Shown piece after piece: positions 1 through 9,060 of a stretch of DNA of 64,000 bases. The stretch is from Lysobacterales bacterium. Lineage in GTDB: Bacteria; Pseudomonadota; Gammaproteobacteria; Xanthomonadales; Ahniellaceae. Where the stretch lies: NCBI GenBank assembly GCA_016703225.1, contig JADJCM010000001.1:372001-436000 (forward strand). Direction: 5' to 3'. The translations under genes were made by a program, and so were the position numbers. The notes under the pieces are model-generated. The model did no database searches. It saw nothing but the letters and a program-made list of their open reading frames with translations, and was not told where the DNA came from. Numbering within the stretch: position 1 is the stretch's first letter; every line of letters starts with the position of its first letter.

Positions 1-1
1 G

Positions 2-3000
2 CACCTGCTGCGCGCCGCGCTCGACGCTGGGCTGCGCGAACATGCCGAGCTGTTCCTGGTCGGCTGCGGCCACACTGGCCACGAGTTCTTCGGCGAACGC
101 GACGTGCACGTGCTGCTGGACTACGCGCGCGAAGAGCTGCCGCAGCTGCTCGCACGCATCGCGCCCGACGCGGCCTTGCTGCCGGCGACCGTGGCCGAGA
201 GTTTCAGCTACACGCTGAGCGAACTGCGTGCGCTTGGCGTGCCGGTGATCGCCACCCGGCTCGGCGCCTTCGCCGAGCGCATCGAACACGAACGCGATGG
301 CTTGCTGGTGGCGCCCGAGGCCGCAGCACTCGTCGCGCTGGCCGCCGAACTGCGCGACGACCCCGGTGCGCTGGCCGCGGTGCGCGAACACCTGGCCGCA
401 GCGCCGGCGGCGGCCTCGATCGCCGACATGGCCAGCGCGCACCGCGCCCTGCTCGCACCCGGCAGCGGCACGACGCACTGGCGCGTTGCGCTGGAGTCGA
501 CCAGCGCGACACTGGCCGCGCGTGCACTCGACGCCGAGCGCGAACGCGATGCACTGCGCCGCAGCGACACCGAGAAGGAACGCGAACTGCTTGCCCGCGC
601 CGATTGGGCGCACGACATCGAGCGCCAGCGGCAGCGCGCGGCCGTGCAGCATGCGGCGGTCGCCAGCGAACTGCACGGCCAGATCACCAAGCTGCGCCAC
701 GAATTCGAGGAACGCAGCGCGTGGGCGCTCGAGCTCAATGCCGAAACAACGCGACTCGGCAGCGAACTGGCCGCGGCGCATGATCGCAACGCGCAAGCAC
801 AACAGGAGTGGTCGCAGGCCGCGGCGCATTTCCATCGCGAGATCGCGCGCCTCGAAGGCGATAAGTCGGAGCTGCTGAACAGCCTGAGCTGGCGTCTGAC
901 CAAGCCGCTGCGCTTCGTGCGCCGCGGCCTCGGCAATGCCCGCGTGCGCCTCGGCTATCTGGCGCGACGCGCGCTCGGGCTGCCGCCGCGGCTGTTGCGC
1001 AGCCTGCGCACGCGCGGCCTCAAGGGCACGCTGGAGCGCGCCCGGAACATCGCTGGCGACGCCCCCGTGTTGCCGACCCCAGAACTGCTCGCGGCACCCG
1101 CAGCCGGCAGCAGTTTCGTCGCATTCGCGCTGCCGCGCGCACCGGCGCCGCGCGCCAGCATCATCATCCCGGTCTATAACAAGTGGTCCTACACCGAGGC
1201 CTGCCTGCGCTCGCTGGCCAAGGAAGCGCAACAGTCCGGCTTCGAGGTGATCGTGGTCGACGACGGCTCCGCGGACGAAACCGCGGAGCGACTGGCGCAG
1301 ATCGAGGGCATCATCGCGCATCGCAACGAGCGCAACCTCGGCTTCGTCGGTTCCTGCAATGCCGGCGCGGCACAGGCGCAGGGCGAGTACCTGGTGTTCC
1401 TGAACAACGACACCCAGGTCGCGCCGAACTGGCTCGACGCGCTGCTCGACACCTTCGATCGGCACCCGCGCGTCGGCCTCGCCGGCGCCAAGCTGGTGTA
1501 CCCGGACGGGCGCCTGCAGGAAGCCGGCGGCGTCGTCTTCAGCGACGGCTCGGGCTGGAACTACGGTCGCTTCGGCGACCCGCGCGATCCCGCCTACAAC
1601 TATGTGCGCGAGGTGGACTACTGCTCGGGCGCGGCGATCGCGATCGCGCGCGCGCTGTTCGTGCAGCTCGGTGGCTTCGACCTGCGCTATGCCCCGGCCT
1701 ACTACGAAGACACCGACCTCGCCTTCCAGGTGCGCGCGGCCGGCTTGCGTGTGCTCTACCAGCCGGCTGCCACCGTGTTCCATTTCGAGGGCATCACCGC
1801 CGGCACCGATACCGCCAGCGGCATCAAGCAGTACCAGGTGCTCAACCAGGCCAAGTTCGTCGAGCGCTGGGCCGACGCGCTCACACGTCAGCCCAAGCCC
1901 GGAACGCCGATCACGCTGGCGCGCGAACATCGCGTGGCCCAGCGCGTGCTGATCGTGGACGCGACCACGCCGCACCCGGACGAGGACTCCGGCTCGGTGC
2001 GCATGGTCAACCTGATGCAGCTGCTCACCGCGCTCGGGCACAAGGTCAGCTTCTTCGCCGAGAACCGCGCCTGCGACGGCCGCTACAGCGAAGCGCTGCA
2101 GCAGCTCGGCGTTGAAGTGCATTACCACCCATGGATGCCGGAACCGACGCGTTGGCTGCGCGAGCACGGCGCCCACCTCGATGCCGTGATCCTGAGCCGG
2201 CACTATGTCGCCACGCCGCTGGTCGAGGCCGTGCGCCACCATGCGCCGCGTGCGCGGCTGGTGTTCGACACGGTGGATTTGCACTACCTGCGCGAGGAAC
2301 GCGAAGCCGCGCTCGCCGACCGCGATGACCTGCGCCGCCAGGCCGCCGCGACCAAGCTCGCCGAGTTGCGCCTGATCCGCAGCAGCGACGTCACCCTCGT
2401 GGTCAGCCCGATCGAGCAGCAGCTTCTGCGCAGCGAAGCGCCCGGCGCGCGCATCGAGGTGCTGTCGAATGTGCACGAAGTCGTCAGCCGCCGCGCCGGT
2501 TTTCACGAACGCAAGGATCTGTGCTTCGTCGGTGGCTTCCAGCACCAGCCGAACGTCGACGCGATGCTGTGGTTCGTGCATGGCATCTGGCCGCTGGTCG
2601 CGAAGGAACTGCCGGAGGCGCGCTTCCACATCGTCGGCAGCAAGATGCCGGACGCAGTCAAGGCGCTCGCCAGCGAACGCGTCGTCGTGCACGGTTTCCT
2701 GCCGTCGTTGGAGGCGATGCTCGACGGCTGCCGGCTCTCGGTGGCACCACTGCGCTACGGCGCCGGCGTCAAGGGCAAGGTCAACCAGAGCATGGCGCAC
2801 GGGCAACCGGTGGTCGCCACCAGCGTCGCCGCCGAAGGCATGTACCTGCAACACGAGATCGACGTGCTGATCGCCGACGAAGCCGCCGCCTTCGCCGGCG
2901 AATGCGTGCGCCTGTACCGCGACGAAGACCTGTGGAACCGCCTCGCCGACGGCGGCCTCGTCAACATCGCCACGCACTTCTCCTTCGCTGCCGCCACGGC

Positions 3001-3025
3001 GGCGTTGCGAAGGGTGCTTCGCTAG
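2..3025 (+). CDS. Multidomain glycosyltransferase (GT4-like / coiled coil / GT2 / GT4), 5' end outside window
   Basis: The frame is open to the left edge, so this is the last ~1007 residues of a longer protein; the GTG at 104 is only an internal codon. In order I see the end of a first GT4-like domain (about residues 1-155), a charged coiled-coil linker (about 175-310), a family 2 glycosyltransferase domain (from about 385, with SIIIPVYNKW, VIVVDDGSADET, FLNNDT and YYEDTDLAF) and a C-terminal GT4-like domain (from about 690, with FVGGFQHQPN and APLRYGAGVKGK). Such proteins build surface polysaccharide or O-antigen chains at the inner membrane. The linked methyltransferase, sulfotransferase and acyltransferase genes lie 50 kb away, so no operon can be claimed. 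It ends with TAG. Confidence 0.88.
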   Translation, partial: HLLRAALDAGLREHAELFLVGCGHTGHEFFGERDVHVLLDYAREELPQLLARIAPDAALLPATVAESFSYTLSELRALGVPVIATRLGAFAERIEHERDGLLVAPEAAALVALAAELRDDPGALAAVREHLAAAPAAASIADMASAHRALLAPGSGTTHWRVALESTSATLAARALDAERERDALRRSDTEKERELLARADWAHDIERQRQRAAVQHAAVASELHGQITKLRHEFEERSAWALELNAETTRLGSELAAAHDRNAQAQQEWSQAAAHFHREIARLEGDKSELLNSLSWRLTKPLRFVRRGLGNARVRLGYLARRALGLPPRLLRSLRTRGLKGTLERARNIAGDAPVLPTPELLAAPAAGSSFVAFALPRAPAPRASIIIPVYNKWSYTEACLRSLAKEAQQSGFEVIVVDDGSADETAERLAQIEGIIAHRNERNLGFVGSCNAGAAQAQGEYLVFLNNDTQVAPNWLDALLDTFDRHPRVGLAGAKLVYPDGRLQEAGGVVFSDGSGWNYGRFGDPRDPAYNYVREVDYCSGAAIAIARALFVQLGGFDLRYAPAYYEDTDLAFQVRAAGLRVLYQPAATVFHFEGITAGTDTASGIKQYQVLNQAKFVERWADALTRQPKPGTPITLAREHRVAQRVLIVDATTPHPDEDSGSVRMVNLMQLLTALGHKVSFFAENRACDGRYSEALQQLGVEVHYHPWMPEPTRWLREHGAHLDAVILSRHYVATPLVEAVRHHAPRARLVFDTVDLHYLREEREAALADRDDLRRQAAATKLAELRLIRSSDVTLVVSPIEQQLLRSEAPGARIEVLSNVHEVVSRRAGFHERKDLCFVGGFQHQPNVDAMLWFVHGIWPLVAKELPEARFHIVGSKMPDAVKALASERVVVHGFLPSLEAMLDGCRLSVAPLRYGAGVKGKVNQSMAHGQPVVATSVAAEGMYLQHEIDVLIADEAAAFAGECVRLYRDEDLWNRLADGGLVNIATHFSFAAATAALRRVLR

Positions 3026-3110
3026 CGCGCGCGGCCAGCGCCGGCTGCGTCGCCACTAACTGATACACTTGTGCCCCAACGGCCCGAGGGGCCTGCAGCC
3101 GCACGCCGTC

Positions 3111-3812
3111 ATGAAGAAGATCCGGGACTTGTTGGCCGATTGCCGCATTGAACTGCGGCTGCACGTCCGTGATTTCCACAAGACCGAACTGTGCAAGCGC
3201 CTCGACGAAGCGCGCGCCGAACTGGCCAACGACAGCGGCAAGAATCTCGCGACCGCGAGCACGGAGACGGATGCGAACGCTGCCGGCGATCGCGTCGCGA
3301 TGGCCTGGCGTCTGGCCGCCGAAGACCTGCACGTAACCGCGCCAGCGATCTATCAATTGCTGGCGAAGAAGGCCGCGAAGTATCTCGCCGACCTGCCCGA
3401 CGAACTGCTGCAGGCCGCCGCACCGGCAACCGTCGCGAGCGCGCCAGGCATTGCCGCCGCGGCCCCCGCGCCGATCGCGACACCGGTGGTTGCGGTGCCC
3501 ACGACCGAGCCCGAGGTCGCACCCGTGGCGACCGAAGCGCCTGCGGAAGTCGTTGCAGCAGAAGCCGAAGCCACTCCCGAACCTGTCGCCGAAGCACAAG
3601 CCGCGGACGCCACCGACCCGAACGCACCGAGCCACGAAGTCCTGCTCTCGATCTCGCGCCACAAGCGGCGCTTCACCGAAGCGCAGCGCGAATGGTGCGT
3701 GGGCGAAGCGCTGATCCGCTCCGGCTTCACCATCAACCCGTCCGACTTCCTCGCCGGCGGCGACCACGCCATGGCGCTGTACATGCTCGAATCGGAAACG
3801 ACCACGAGCTGA
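3111..3812 (+). CDS. Conserved hypothetical protein with Ala/Pro/Glu-rich linker
   Basis: I chose the ATG at 3111 (MKKIRDLLAD, 233 aa). An in-frame TTG at 3069 would add 14 unlikely residues. I do not recognise the family. Three parts are visible: an N-terminal helical domain of about 105 residues with many charged residues, a low-complexity linker rich in Ala, Pro and Glu (about 110-180), and a compact C-terminal domain (about 185-233) with HKRRFTEAQREWCVGEA and HAMALYMLE. No signal peptide or membrane segment is seen, so it is probably cytoplasmic. It follows the glycosyltransferase on the same strand after 85 bp. The linker between two conserved ends suggests a two-domain adaptor, but that is only inference. 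Confidence 0.7.
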   Translation: MKKIRDLLADCRIELRLHVRDFHKTELCKRLDEARAELANDSGKNLATASTETDANAAGDRVAMAWRLAAEDLHVTAPAIYQLLAKKAAKYLADLPDELLQAAAPATVASAPGIAAAAPAPIATPVVAVPTTEPEVAPVATEAPAEVVAAEAEATPEPVAEAQAADATDPNAPSHEVLLSISRHKRRFTEAQREWCVGEALIRSGFTINPSDFLAGGDHAMALYMLESETTTS

Positions 3813-3866
3813 AAGACGTCATTGCGACGTCCCTGCCGCGACTGCGGAACGAATGGGTTCGCTGCC

Positions 3867-4271
3867 TCACCCGCCCTTGTTCTTCTCGTCCCAGGCCATC
3901 GGTTGCCAGAGTTCGAGCTTGTGGCCGTCGGGGTCGAGGATCCAGGCGAACTTGCCGTTCTCGTGCGACTCGGGCCCGCCGACGAGGTCGATGCCCGCGG
4001 CGCGCAGTTGCGCGAGCAGCGCGTCGAGGTCATCGACGCGGTAGTTGATCATGAACGCGGCGTCGCTCGGGCTGAACCACTGGCTGTCCGGTTTCGCCAC
4101 CGTCCACACCGTCAGGCCACCGTCCTCGGCGCGGTCTTCCGGCCAGCGCAGGATGGCGCCACCCCAGGGTTCGAGCGTGAGGCCCAGGTGCTTCTGATAC
4201 CAGGCGGCGAGCGCCTCGGGGTCACTACGGCTCTTGAAGAACACACCGCCGATACCCGTCACCTTGGCCAT
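3867..4271 (-). CDS. VOC (glyoxalase/bleomycin resistance) family protein
   Basis: 134 aa. The start MAKVTGIGGV at 4271 is preceded by an AGGGAG ribosome binding site; an upstream extension to 4376 overlaps the neighbouring gene and is not protein-like. The fold is visible as two beta-alpha-beta halves: GGVFFKS..WYQKHLGL at the N-terminus and DLDALLAQLRAAGI..DPDGHKLELWQP at the C-terminus. The terminal Glu of KLELWQP is the usual metal ligand position of vicinal oxygen chelate enzymes. The substrate cannot be predicted; members are dioxygenases, lyases or resistance proteins. It is the second gene of a two-gene minus-strand unit with the oxidoreductase whose stop lies 106 bp upstream. Confidence 0.88.
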   Translation of the reverse strand: MAKVTGIGGVFFKSRSDPEALAAWYQKHLGLTLEPWGGAILRWPEDRAEDGGLTVWTVAKPDSQWFSPSDAAFMINYRVDDLDALLAQLRAAGIDLVGGPESHENGKFAWILDPDGHKLELWQPMAWDEKNKGG

Positions 4272-4376
4272 GATCTGCTCCCTGTTCGTTGCACGTGCAA
4301 GCCGCCGACCAGCGCGGCAGCGAGGCCTCCAATGGTGCGCGCGACCGCGGCTGCGAGCAACGATCGCCGGCGCCAC

Positions 4377-5405
4377 TCAGGGCAGCAGCACCAGCTTGCC
4401 CAGACTTTGCCCGGACTCGATCCGCCGTTGCGCGTCGGCGGCACGTTCCAGCGGAAAGGTCTCGACCGGCAGCGGCCGCAGCGAACCGTCGGCGAAATGC
4501 TGCAGCAGCCAGTGCATGCCCTCGCGCAGGCGCGGCGCTTCGGATTGCAGGAAGCTGAGGTTGGCAGCGAGCACGCTGCGATTGCTCTGGGTCATGTGCA
4601 GCGGATTGAAGCGCGGCGTGCGCAGCCAGTCCCAGGCCAGGCGCAGCCAGTTCAGTCTCCCGTCGTGCGGCAGCATCGAATGGAAGCCGTAGATCATCAG
4701 GCGCCCGGTCGCGGCGAGGTGGTCGTAACTCTGGCGCAGCGTGGCGACACCGTTGGCATCGAAGATCGCGTGATAACCGGCGGGCGCGAAGCGCTCGGCC
4801 TCGGCCCACAGGTCCACGCGTGATTTGTCGATCACCTGCGCGGCACCCATGCCCCGGCAGTGCTCGATCTTGTGCGCGGCCCCGACCACGCCGACCACCT
4901 CGCACCCGGCGAGGCGCCCGATCTGCACCAGCGCAGAACCGACGCCACCGGCCGCGGAATGCACCAGCCAGCGCTCGCCGGCACGCGGATGCAACTGCTG
5001 GTGCACCATGAACCACGCGGTCAGGAACACCGTCGGCAGGCTCGCGCCTTCGGCCATGGTCAGCGGCACCGGCAACGCGAACACCTGCGCCGCGTCGAGA
5101 CAGAGGTGGCTGCTGTAGCCGTCGAACAAGGTCAGCGCGATCACCGCGTCGCCGAGCTGCCAGTCCACGACGTCCGCGCCGAGCGCATCGATGCGCCCGG
5201 CCACCTCGAACCCGGGCGTGATCGGATAGCCATGCAGTTCGCGCGCCGACGCATACAGCCCCATGCGGATGATGCCGTCGGCGTAGTTCACCCCGCAGGC
5301 CTCGACCGCGACGCGCACCTGCCCCGGCCCCGGCTGCGGGTCGGCACAGGTCTCGATGCGCAGGGCGTCGTAACCACCGGGGCGATCGATGCGGATGCGT
5401 TTCAT
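4377..5405 (-). CDS. Quinone oxidoreductase-like medium-chain dehydrogenase/reductase
   Basis: 342 aa from MKRIRIDRPG; the open frame upstream of this Met (to 5579) is Arg/Cys-rich and not protein-like. It shows the GroES-like N-terminal domain (VRVAVEACGVNYADGIIRMG, GFEVAGRIDALG) and the Rossmann domain (VHSAAGGVGSALVQIGRLAG, an AAGGVG dinucleotide-binding loop). The structural zinc cysteines of zinc alcohol dehydrogenases are absent, so it belongs with NADPH:quinone reductase/VAT-1-like enzymes that reduce quinones or enones with NADPH. It is cytosolic. The 450 bp upstream hold only repeats. Confidence 0.9.
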   Translation of the reverse strand: MKRIRIDRPGGYDALRIETCADPQPGPGQVRVAVEACGVNYADGIIRMGLYASARELHGYPITPGFEVAGRIDALGADVVDWQLGDAVIALTLFDGYSSHLCLDAAQVFALPVPLTMAEGASLPTVFLTAWFMVHQQLHPRAGERWLVHSAAGGVGSALVQIGRLAGCEVVGVVGAAHKIEHCRGMGAAQVIDKSRVDLWAEAERFAPAGYHAIFDANGVATLRQSYDHLAATGRLMIYGFHSMLPHDGRLNWLRLAWDWLRTPRFNPLHMTQSNRSVLAANLSFLQSEAPRLREGMHWLLQHFADGSLRPLPVETFPLERAADAQRRIESGQSLGKLVLLP

Positions 5406-5612
5406 GCGCGGGCCAACGCTGCGTGCGGGAGTCGCGCGCAGCTTGCCAGATGCGGCGGTCTCCGGAGCACCGGCGCGCCGACAAGCCTGCCCGGCGCAGC
5501 CGCAAGCCCTCATTGCGCACCTGTTGCATCGAGGACATCGGGAGCATCGCGTCGCCGGCCGCGGCCGGGGCCACTCCACACTGCTTCAATGCGCGCACCA
5601 TCCCGCGATGTT

Positions 5613-5739
5613 GTAGGAGCGACCCCGGTCGCGACCGTTGCATCGCGACCGTTGCATCGCAAACGGTTGCATCGCGAACCTGTGACACCGCGAACATCGA
5701 GTGCATCGCGTCACTGGTCGCGGCCGGGGCCGCTCCTAC
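5613..5739. repeat. Degenerate member of the TAGGAGCG-bounded repeat family
   Basis: This element begins GTAGGAGCGACCCCGGTCGC and ends with the inverse, GGCCGGGGCCGCTCCTAC, and contains four short GCATCGCGA-type repeats between its ends. The same ends and the same interior words (CATCGCGAACATCG, GCATCGCGTCACTGGTCGCG) occur in the long array at 36.6-37.5 kb, so the two belong to one family. It lies in the 454-bp stretch without genes between the oxidoreductase (start at 5405) and the calycin-like gene (end at 5860). The rest of that stretch shows no convincing gene or RNA. Confidence 0.75.
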
Positions 5740-5859
5740 ACGACTTCGTTACGCGAAGGATGCCGCGCTGTTGTCGAACGACCCGCTCGCGGCCGCTGAC
5801 ACGAACGCGCCTGCGCTCTGGCACCGCGTCTCGGCGACACGGATGCCAGATCGCCTTCC

Positions 5860-6288
5860 TCACGCCCGAATCGCCACGCCATGGCCGCTGTCGTCGGTGA
5901 GGATCTCGAACGCCGCACGCCGCGCGCTGTGCAGTTCCACCGGCGCCTGGCCACGACGCTGCAGGCGGAGCGCGCAACGCGCGAGCTTGCTGTTCAGGCA
6001 CCACTTCACGCCGCCGGGCGGGTTGTCGTAGCGCAGGCCGACGAAGTCCTCTGGCCTGGCGCTGATGCTGCCTTCGATGCGCGCATCGCCCGACGCACCG
6101 CTGAAGCGCCAGTGGAAGCCGTCGATCGCACCGGTACCGGCAATGCGATGCAGGGCGCGGAACGCATGCTCGACGCCTTCATGGCGCAGCACGATCGGCG
6201 TCAGCGGTGGTGTCCACCACGGCCCGATCCGCAACTGCGCCGTCGCCAGCTCCAGAAAACTGTCCGGCGCCTCGTCGAAGCCGGCGAC
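5860..6288 (-). pseudogene. Distal part of calycin-like gene, after in-frame TAG
   Basis: About 142 codons continue in exactly the same frame as the upstream part after one TAG at 6289-6291. The peptide resumes VAGFDEAPDSFLELAT and ends HGVAIRA with TGA. The sense of the frame is preserved on both sides of the stop, and the sequence reads like the C-terminal beta-barrel half of the same protein. Without readthrough this half is lost or must start at an internal ATG (6234, MRIGPWWTPP). The most economical explanation is a CAG to TAG change at a Gln codon. Confidence 0.7.
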
Positions 6289-6882
6289 CTAGCCCCAGGC
6301 ATAGCGATCGGTATGGCGCGATCCCCAGTTGTGGTTCTGGCTGCCGATCCAGCCGTCCACCTCCACGGTTTCGCCCGCTACCTGCAAGCGGCCATCGAAG
6401 CGCGCCAGCGGCAACCCGACCAGCGCCTTCGCCCGCGGCAGCGGCGCCGCGTACAAGAACCGCGGCAGCAGGAACAGCGGTGGCGCATCGCCCGAGTAGC
6501 CGAGCTCCCAGCCGATGCGTTGCCCCGCCACGCCCACCGCGCCGCGCAGCGACGCCGAGTCGAGCACGGCCGCACCCACGCGCACGTCGAAGCGATCGCA
6601 GGCGAAATGGCACGCGGACATCGGCAGCACTTCCTTGGCCACCGCATGCACGCCGCGCTCGCCGTCGAAGTACACCGCCCACAACTCGCCCACCGCATCC
6701 TGCGGGCGCCGAAGCGGCGAGAAGCGCGTGTAGCGGATCCAGAACGCCAGCGGCCGCGTCGGATGGTTGGCGCGCTGGAAAAAACTCTCGTAGTACCCCG
6801 CCCGCGCATCCGCCGCATAACGACTGCGGTTGACTGCGATGAACGCCCCGCTCACGACCGCACCCAGGCGCGACCCGGCCAC
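6289..6882 (-). pseudogene. Calycin/lipocalin-like hypothetical protein, N-terminal part ended by TAG
   Basis: The 197-aa frame starts at a GTG at 6882 (start not certain; another GTG follows nine codons later) and ends TDRYAWG with a TAG. The motif GSQNHNWGSRHTDRYAW, the many aromatic and Gly residues and the predicted beta-rich pattern remind me of calycin-type proteins such as tocopherol cyclase-like or Svf1-like proteins; this is a family impression, not proof. No signal peptide is obvious. The downstream half (5860-6288) continues in frame, so full length would be about 340 aa. Together they form one gene with a nonsense codon. Confidence 0.65.
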
Positions 6883-7159
6883 GCGACACCGCGATGCCTG
6901 TCGGTTTTCCGCTGCATTGCCAGCCTGGCGGGGAGGGACATGTCGCTATTGTGTTCGATTCACCGCCGTTCATATCGTCCAAGCGCTTCATCGGCTCGTC
7001 CGAGGAGGAGGAACACGCAGGGCCGCAGGGGTATTCGCGCGCGGGCGCGGCAAGGCCGCGCTCCGACTTGGCTGACCACGCATCGGTCCGCGCAGCTCGG
7101 TGGCCGGCCGGGCATGGTGCTGCGACGATCGAGGCCATCCTTCCTCCGGACCGAAAGAC

Positions 7160-8191
7160 ATGCAGATCGATCGTCCATCGCTGGAACAGGCGGTCAATGC
7201 CAACGTGTTGACCGCGGCCCAGGCCGAGGCGCTGTGGAAGTTCCTGCAGACGACCAACCAGCACACGCCGCGTTTCACCTTCACTCACGTTCTCTACTAC
7301 CTGGGCGGCGCCATCGCCATCGGCGCGATGAGCCTGTTCATGACACTGGCCTGGACTGCGTTCGGCGATGTCGGTGGCTTCGTCATCGCCGTGGGTTACG
7401 CGGCGATCGCCACCATCGTCGGCAACGTCGTGCTGAGACATGGCCAACGCATTCCCGCCGGCATCCTGTACACGTTTGCGGTGGCGCTGGCGCCGCTGGC
7501 GATCTACGCGTTGCAGCATGCGCTGGGTTTCTGGGAAGGCGACCTGGCGTATCGCGCCTATCACACCCGCATCGACTGGCGCTGGCTGCTGATGGAACTG
7601 GGGACGCTGGCGGTCGCGGCGGTGTACCTGTTCCGCTATCGCATGCCGTTCCTGGTGATGCCGGTAGCGGTGACGCTGTGGTACATGAGCATGGACATCG
7701 TGCAGTTCCTCACCATCAATGGCGACAGCGATTGGGAACTGCGCAAGCAGGTGTCGGTGTTGTTCGGCGTGGTGATGATGCTGCTCGCGTTCTGGATCGA
7801 TCTGCGTTCGCGTCGCAAGCCGGATTTCGGATTCTGGCTGTACCTGTTCGGGGCGCTGGCGTTCTGGGGCGGACTGTCGGCGATGGACTCGGGCAGCGAG
7901 TGGGGGCGCGCGATCTACTGCGCCATCAATGCCGGCATGCTGCTGCTTGGCGCCGTGCTCGGCCGCAGGGTGTTCGCGGTACTGGGTGGCTTCGGCATCG
8001 CCGGATACCTCGGGCACCTCTCGTACACCGTATTCAAAGACAGCATGCTGTTTCCGTTTGCCCTCAGCCTGATCGGCTTCGCCATCGTCGGGCTGGGCTT
8101 TGTCTGGCAGCGGTTCGAGGCGCGCGCCAGTGCATCGCTGCGCAGCGGGCTACCGACACCACTCAGGGAATTGCTGGAAGCTTCTTATTGA
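7160..8191 (+). CDS. Polytopic membrane protein (DUF2157-like)
   Basis: 343 aa, start MQIDRPSLEQAV at 7160, eight bases downstream of a GGA-containing stretch. A soluble N-terminus of about 45 residues with an SLEQAVNANVLTAAQAEALW helix pair precedes about 9-10 hydrophobic helices (for example LYYLGGAIAIGAMSLFM and FGVVMMLLAFWI). The N-terminal helix followed by many membrane helices is typical of DUF2157-type predicted membrane proteins, whose role is unknown. The gene stands alone; a 277-bp spacer without recognisable signals lies upstream, and the toxin-antitoxin island begins downstream. Confidence 0.8.
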   Translation: MQIDRPSLEQAVNANVLTAAQAEALWKFLQTTNQHTPRFTFTHVLYYLGGAIAIGAMSLFMTLAWTAFGDVGGFVIAVGYAAIATIVGNVVLRHGQRIPAGILYTFAVALAPLAIYALQHALGFWEGDLAYRAYHTRIDWRWLLMELGTLAVAAVYLFRYRMPFLVMPVAVTLWYMSMDIVQFLTINGDSDWELRKQVSVLFGVVMMLLAFWIDLRSRRKPDFGFWLYLFGALAFWGGLSAMDSGSEWGRAIYCAINAGMLLLGAVLGRRVFAVLGGFGIAGYLGHLSYTVFKDSMLFPFALSLIGFAIVGLGFVWQRFEARASASLRSGLPTPLRELLEASY

Positions 8192-8286
8192 GCGATGCCA
8201 GCGCAGCGGCGCACGTACGGCGGATCGAGGTCTGTAGCCCCATTACCCCGTCTGCCGACTGGGGCCAGCCATGGAACCATTCGATC

Positions 8287-8349
8287 ATGATGACGCTGGC
8301 CCGACGGATCGAGTCGATGCGGCGCAATCCTGCCGACGTTCGCTTCGCA
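8287..8349 (+). pseudogene. 5' fragment of a hicA-like toxin gene
   Basis: The 21 codons encode MMTLARRIESMRRNPADVRFA, nearly identical to the start of the hicA-like gene at 10065, and the similarity continues about 35 bp upstream of the ATG (TGGAACCATTCG). It stops abruptly at 8349, where the brnTA remnant begins on the other strand. This is a truncated second copy of hicA. Confidence 0.75.
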
Positions 8350-8354
8350 CGAGG

Positions 8355-8681
8355 TCAACCCGCCTTGTTTCGTGGCTGGTGCGCGTCCATGAAGGCGCGA
8401 AGCACCCGATTGATGCGCGTCTGGTAACGCGCCCCAGGCTGCTTGAAGAAGTCGATCACATCGGCATCCAGGCGCAGGGTGATTTGGCGCTTGTTCTCTA
8501 CCGAGAAAGGAATGCCGGGGCGCGTCCACACCGCATCCGCCGGCGAAGCCGGGATATCGCTGAAGTCGATGTCTTCGTCTTTCATCGCGGCCAGACGGGC
8601 AATGGTCGCCTCGCTCAGCTTGGGCGGGTTGGCCGGATCGAGGGTGAACCTAACGGTCTTTCCAGTAGTCGCGTTGCTCAT
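8355..8681 (-). CDS. brnA: BrnA-family antitoxin
   Basis: 108 aa from MSNATTGKTV at 8681. The C-terminal half carries the BrnA signature: DIDFSDIPASPADAVWTRPG followed by the ribbon-helix-helix segment KRQITLRLDADVIDFFK and a final helix RVLRAFMDAH. BrnA binds and neutralises the BrnT ribonuclease and represses the operon. Its start lies inside the end of the brnT frame, the usual overlapping order of brnT-brnA. Because the toxin is truncated here, it is an orphan antitoxin that might still act on a BrnT elsewhere. Confidence 0.9.
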   Translation of the reverse strand: MSNATTGKTVRFTLDPANPPKLSEATIARLAAMKDEDIDFSDIPASPADAVWTRPGIPFSVENKRQITLRLDADVIDFFKQPGARYQTRINRVLRAFMDAHQPRNKAG

Positions 8682-8816
8682 GGCGGGTGGCCTTGCGTGC
8701 GGAGATGATTCGGATGGTTTGGTCGCGCAGGGTGTAGGTGACGCACAGTTCGAAGCCATCGACCGATCCGATGGCGACATAACGGTCTTCGCCGTAGTCC
8801 TCGCGGCCGTCATGGC
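8650..8816 (-). pseudogene. brnT: Truncated brnT toxin (C-terminal half only)
   Basis: Reading the minus strand from about 8816 gives HDGREDYGEDRYVAIGSVDG then ELCVTYTLRDQTIRIISARK, ending WKDR and TAG at 8650. IRIISARKATRHEQ is the classic BrnT C-terminal core with its catalytic Arg/His region. The in-frame codon just before RHDG is TAG, and the sequence further upstream does not resemble the missing N-terminal strands, so the first ~40 residues are gone. It overlaps the start of brnA by 32 bp, as in intact brnTA operons. Confidence 0.8.
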
Positions 8817-9018
8817 GCTATGCAGCGATCTCTCTATAACTACTAACGTAGTTACATTTGCAATGGAAATCGAGACTGGAATCGGCCAGCCAAGATCAGC
8901 CTCGCGCGCGAAACTCGCCGATCATCACCCGAAGACACGGCGCCCCAGCCTCAGCCCCCCAACCCGGCTGGCTTCCCATGGTCCGGAACGCTGGCTTCCC
9001 ATGACCGGAATATTCACC

Positions 9019-9060
9019 AGCCTCATCCGCCTCGCCAGCGCCAAGCTCGCGGCGGGTTGA
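9019..9060 (+). pseudogene. 3' fragment of a hicB-like antitoxin gene
   Basis: The last 14 codons read SLIRLASAKLAAG plus TGA. The intact hicB at 10313-10639 ends SLNRLASAKLAAG plus TGA, and the bases agree closely. This is the far end of the same duplicated hicAB whose start lies at 8287, with the brnTA remnant in between. Confidence 0.7.
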
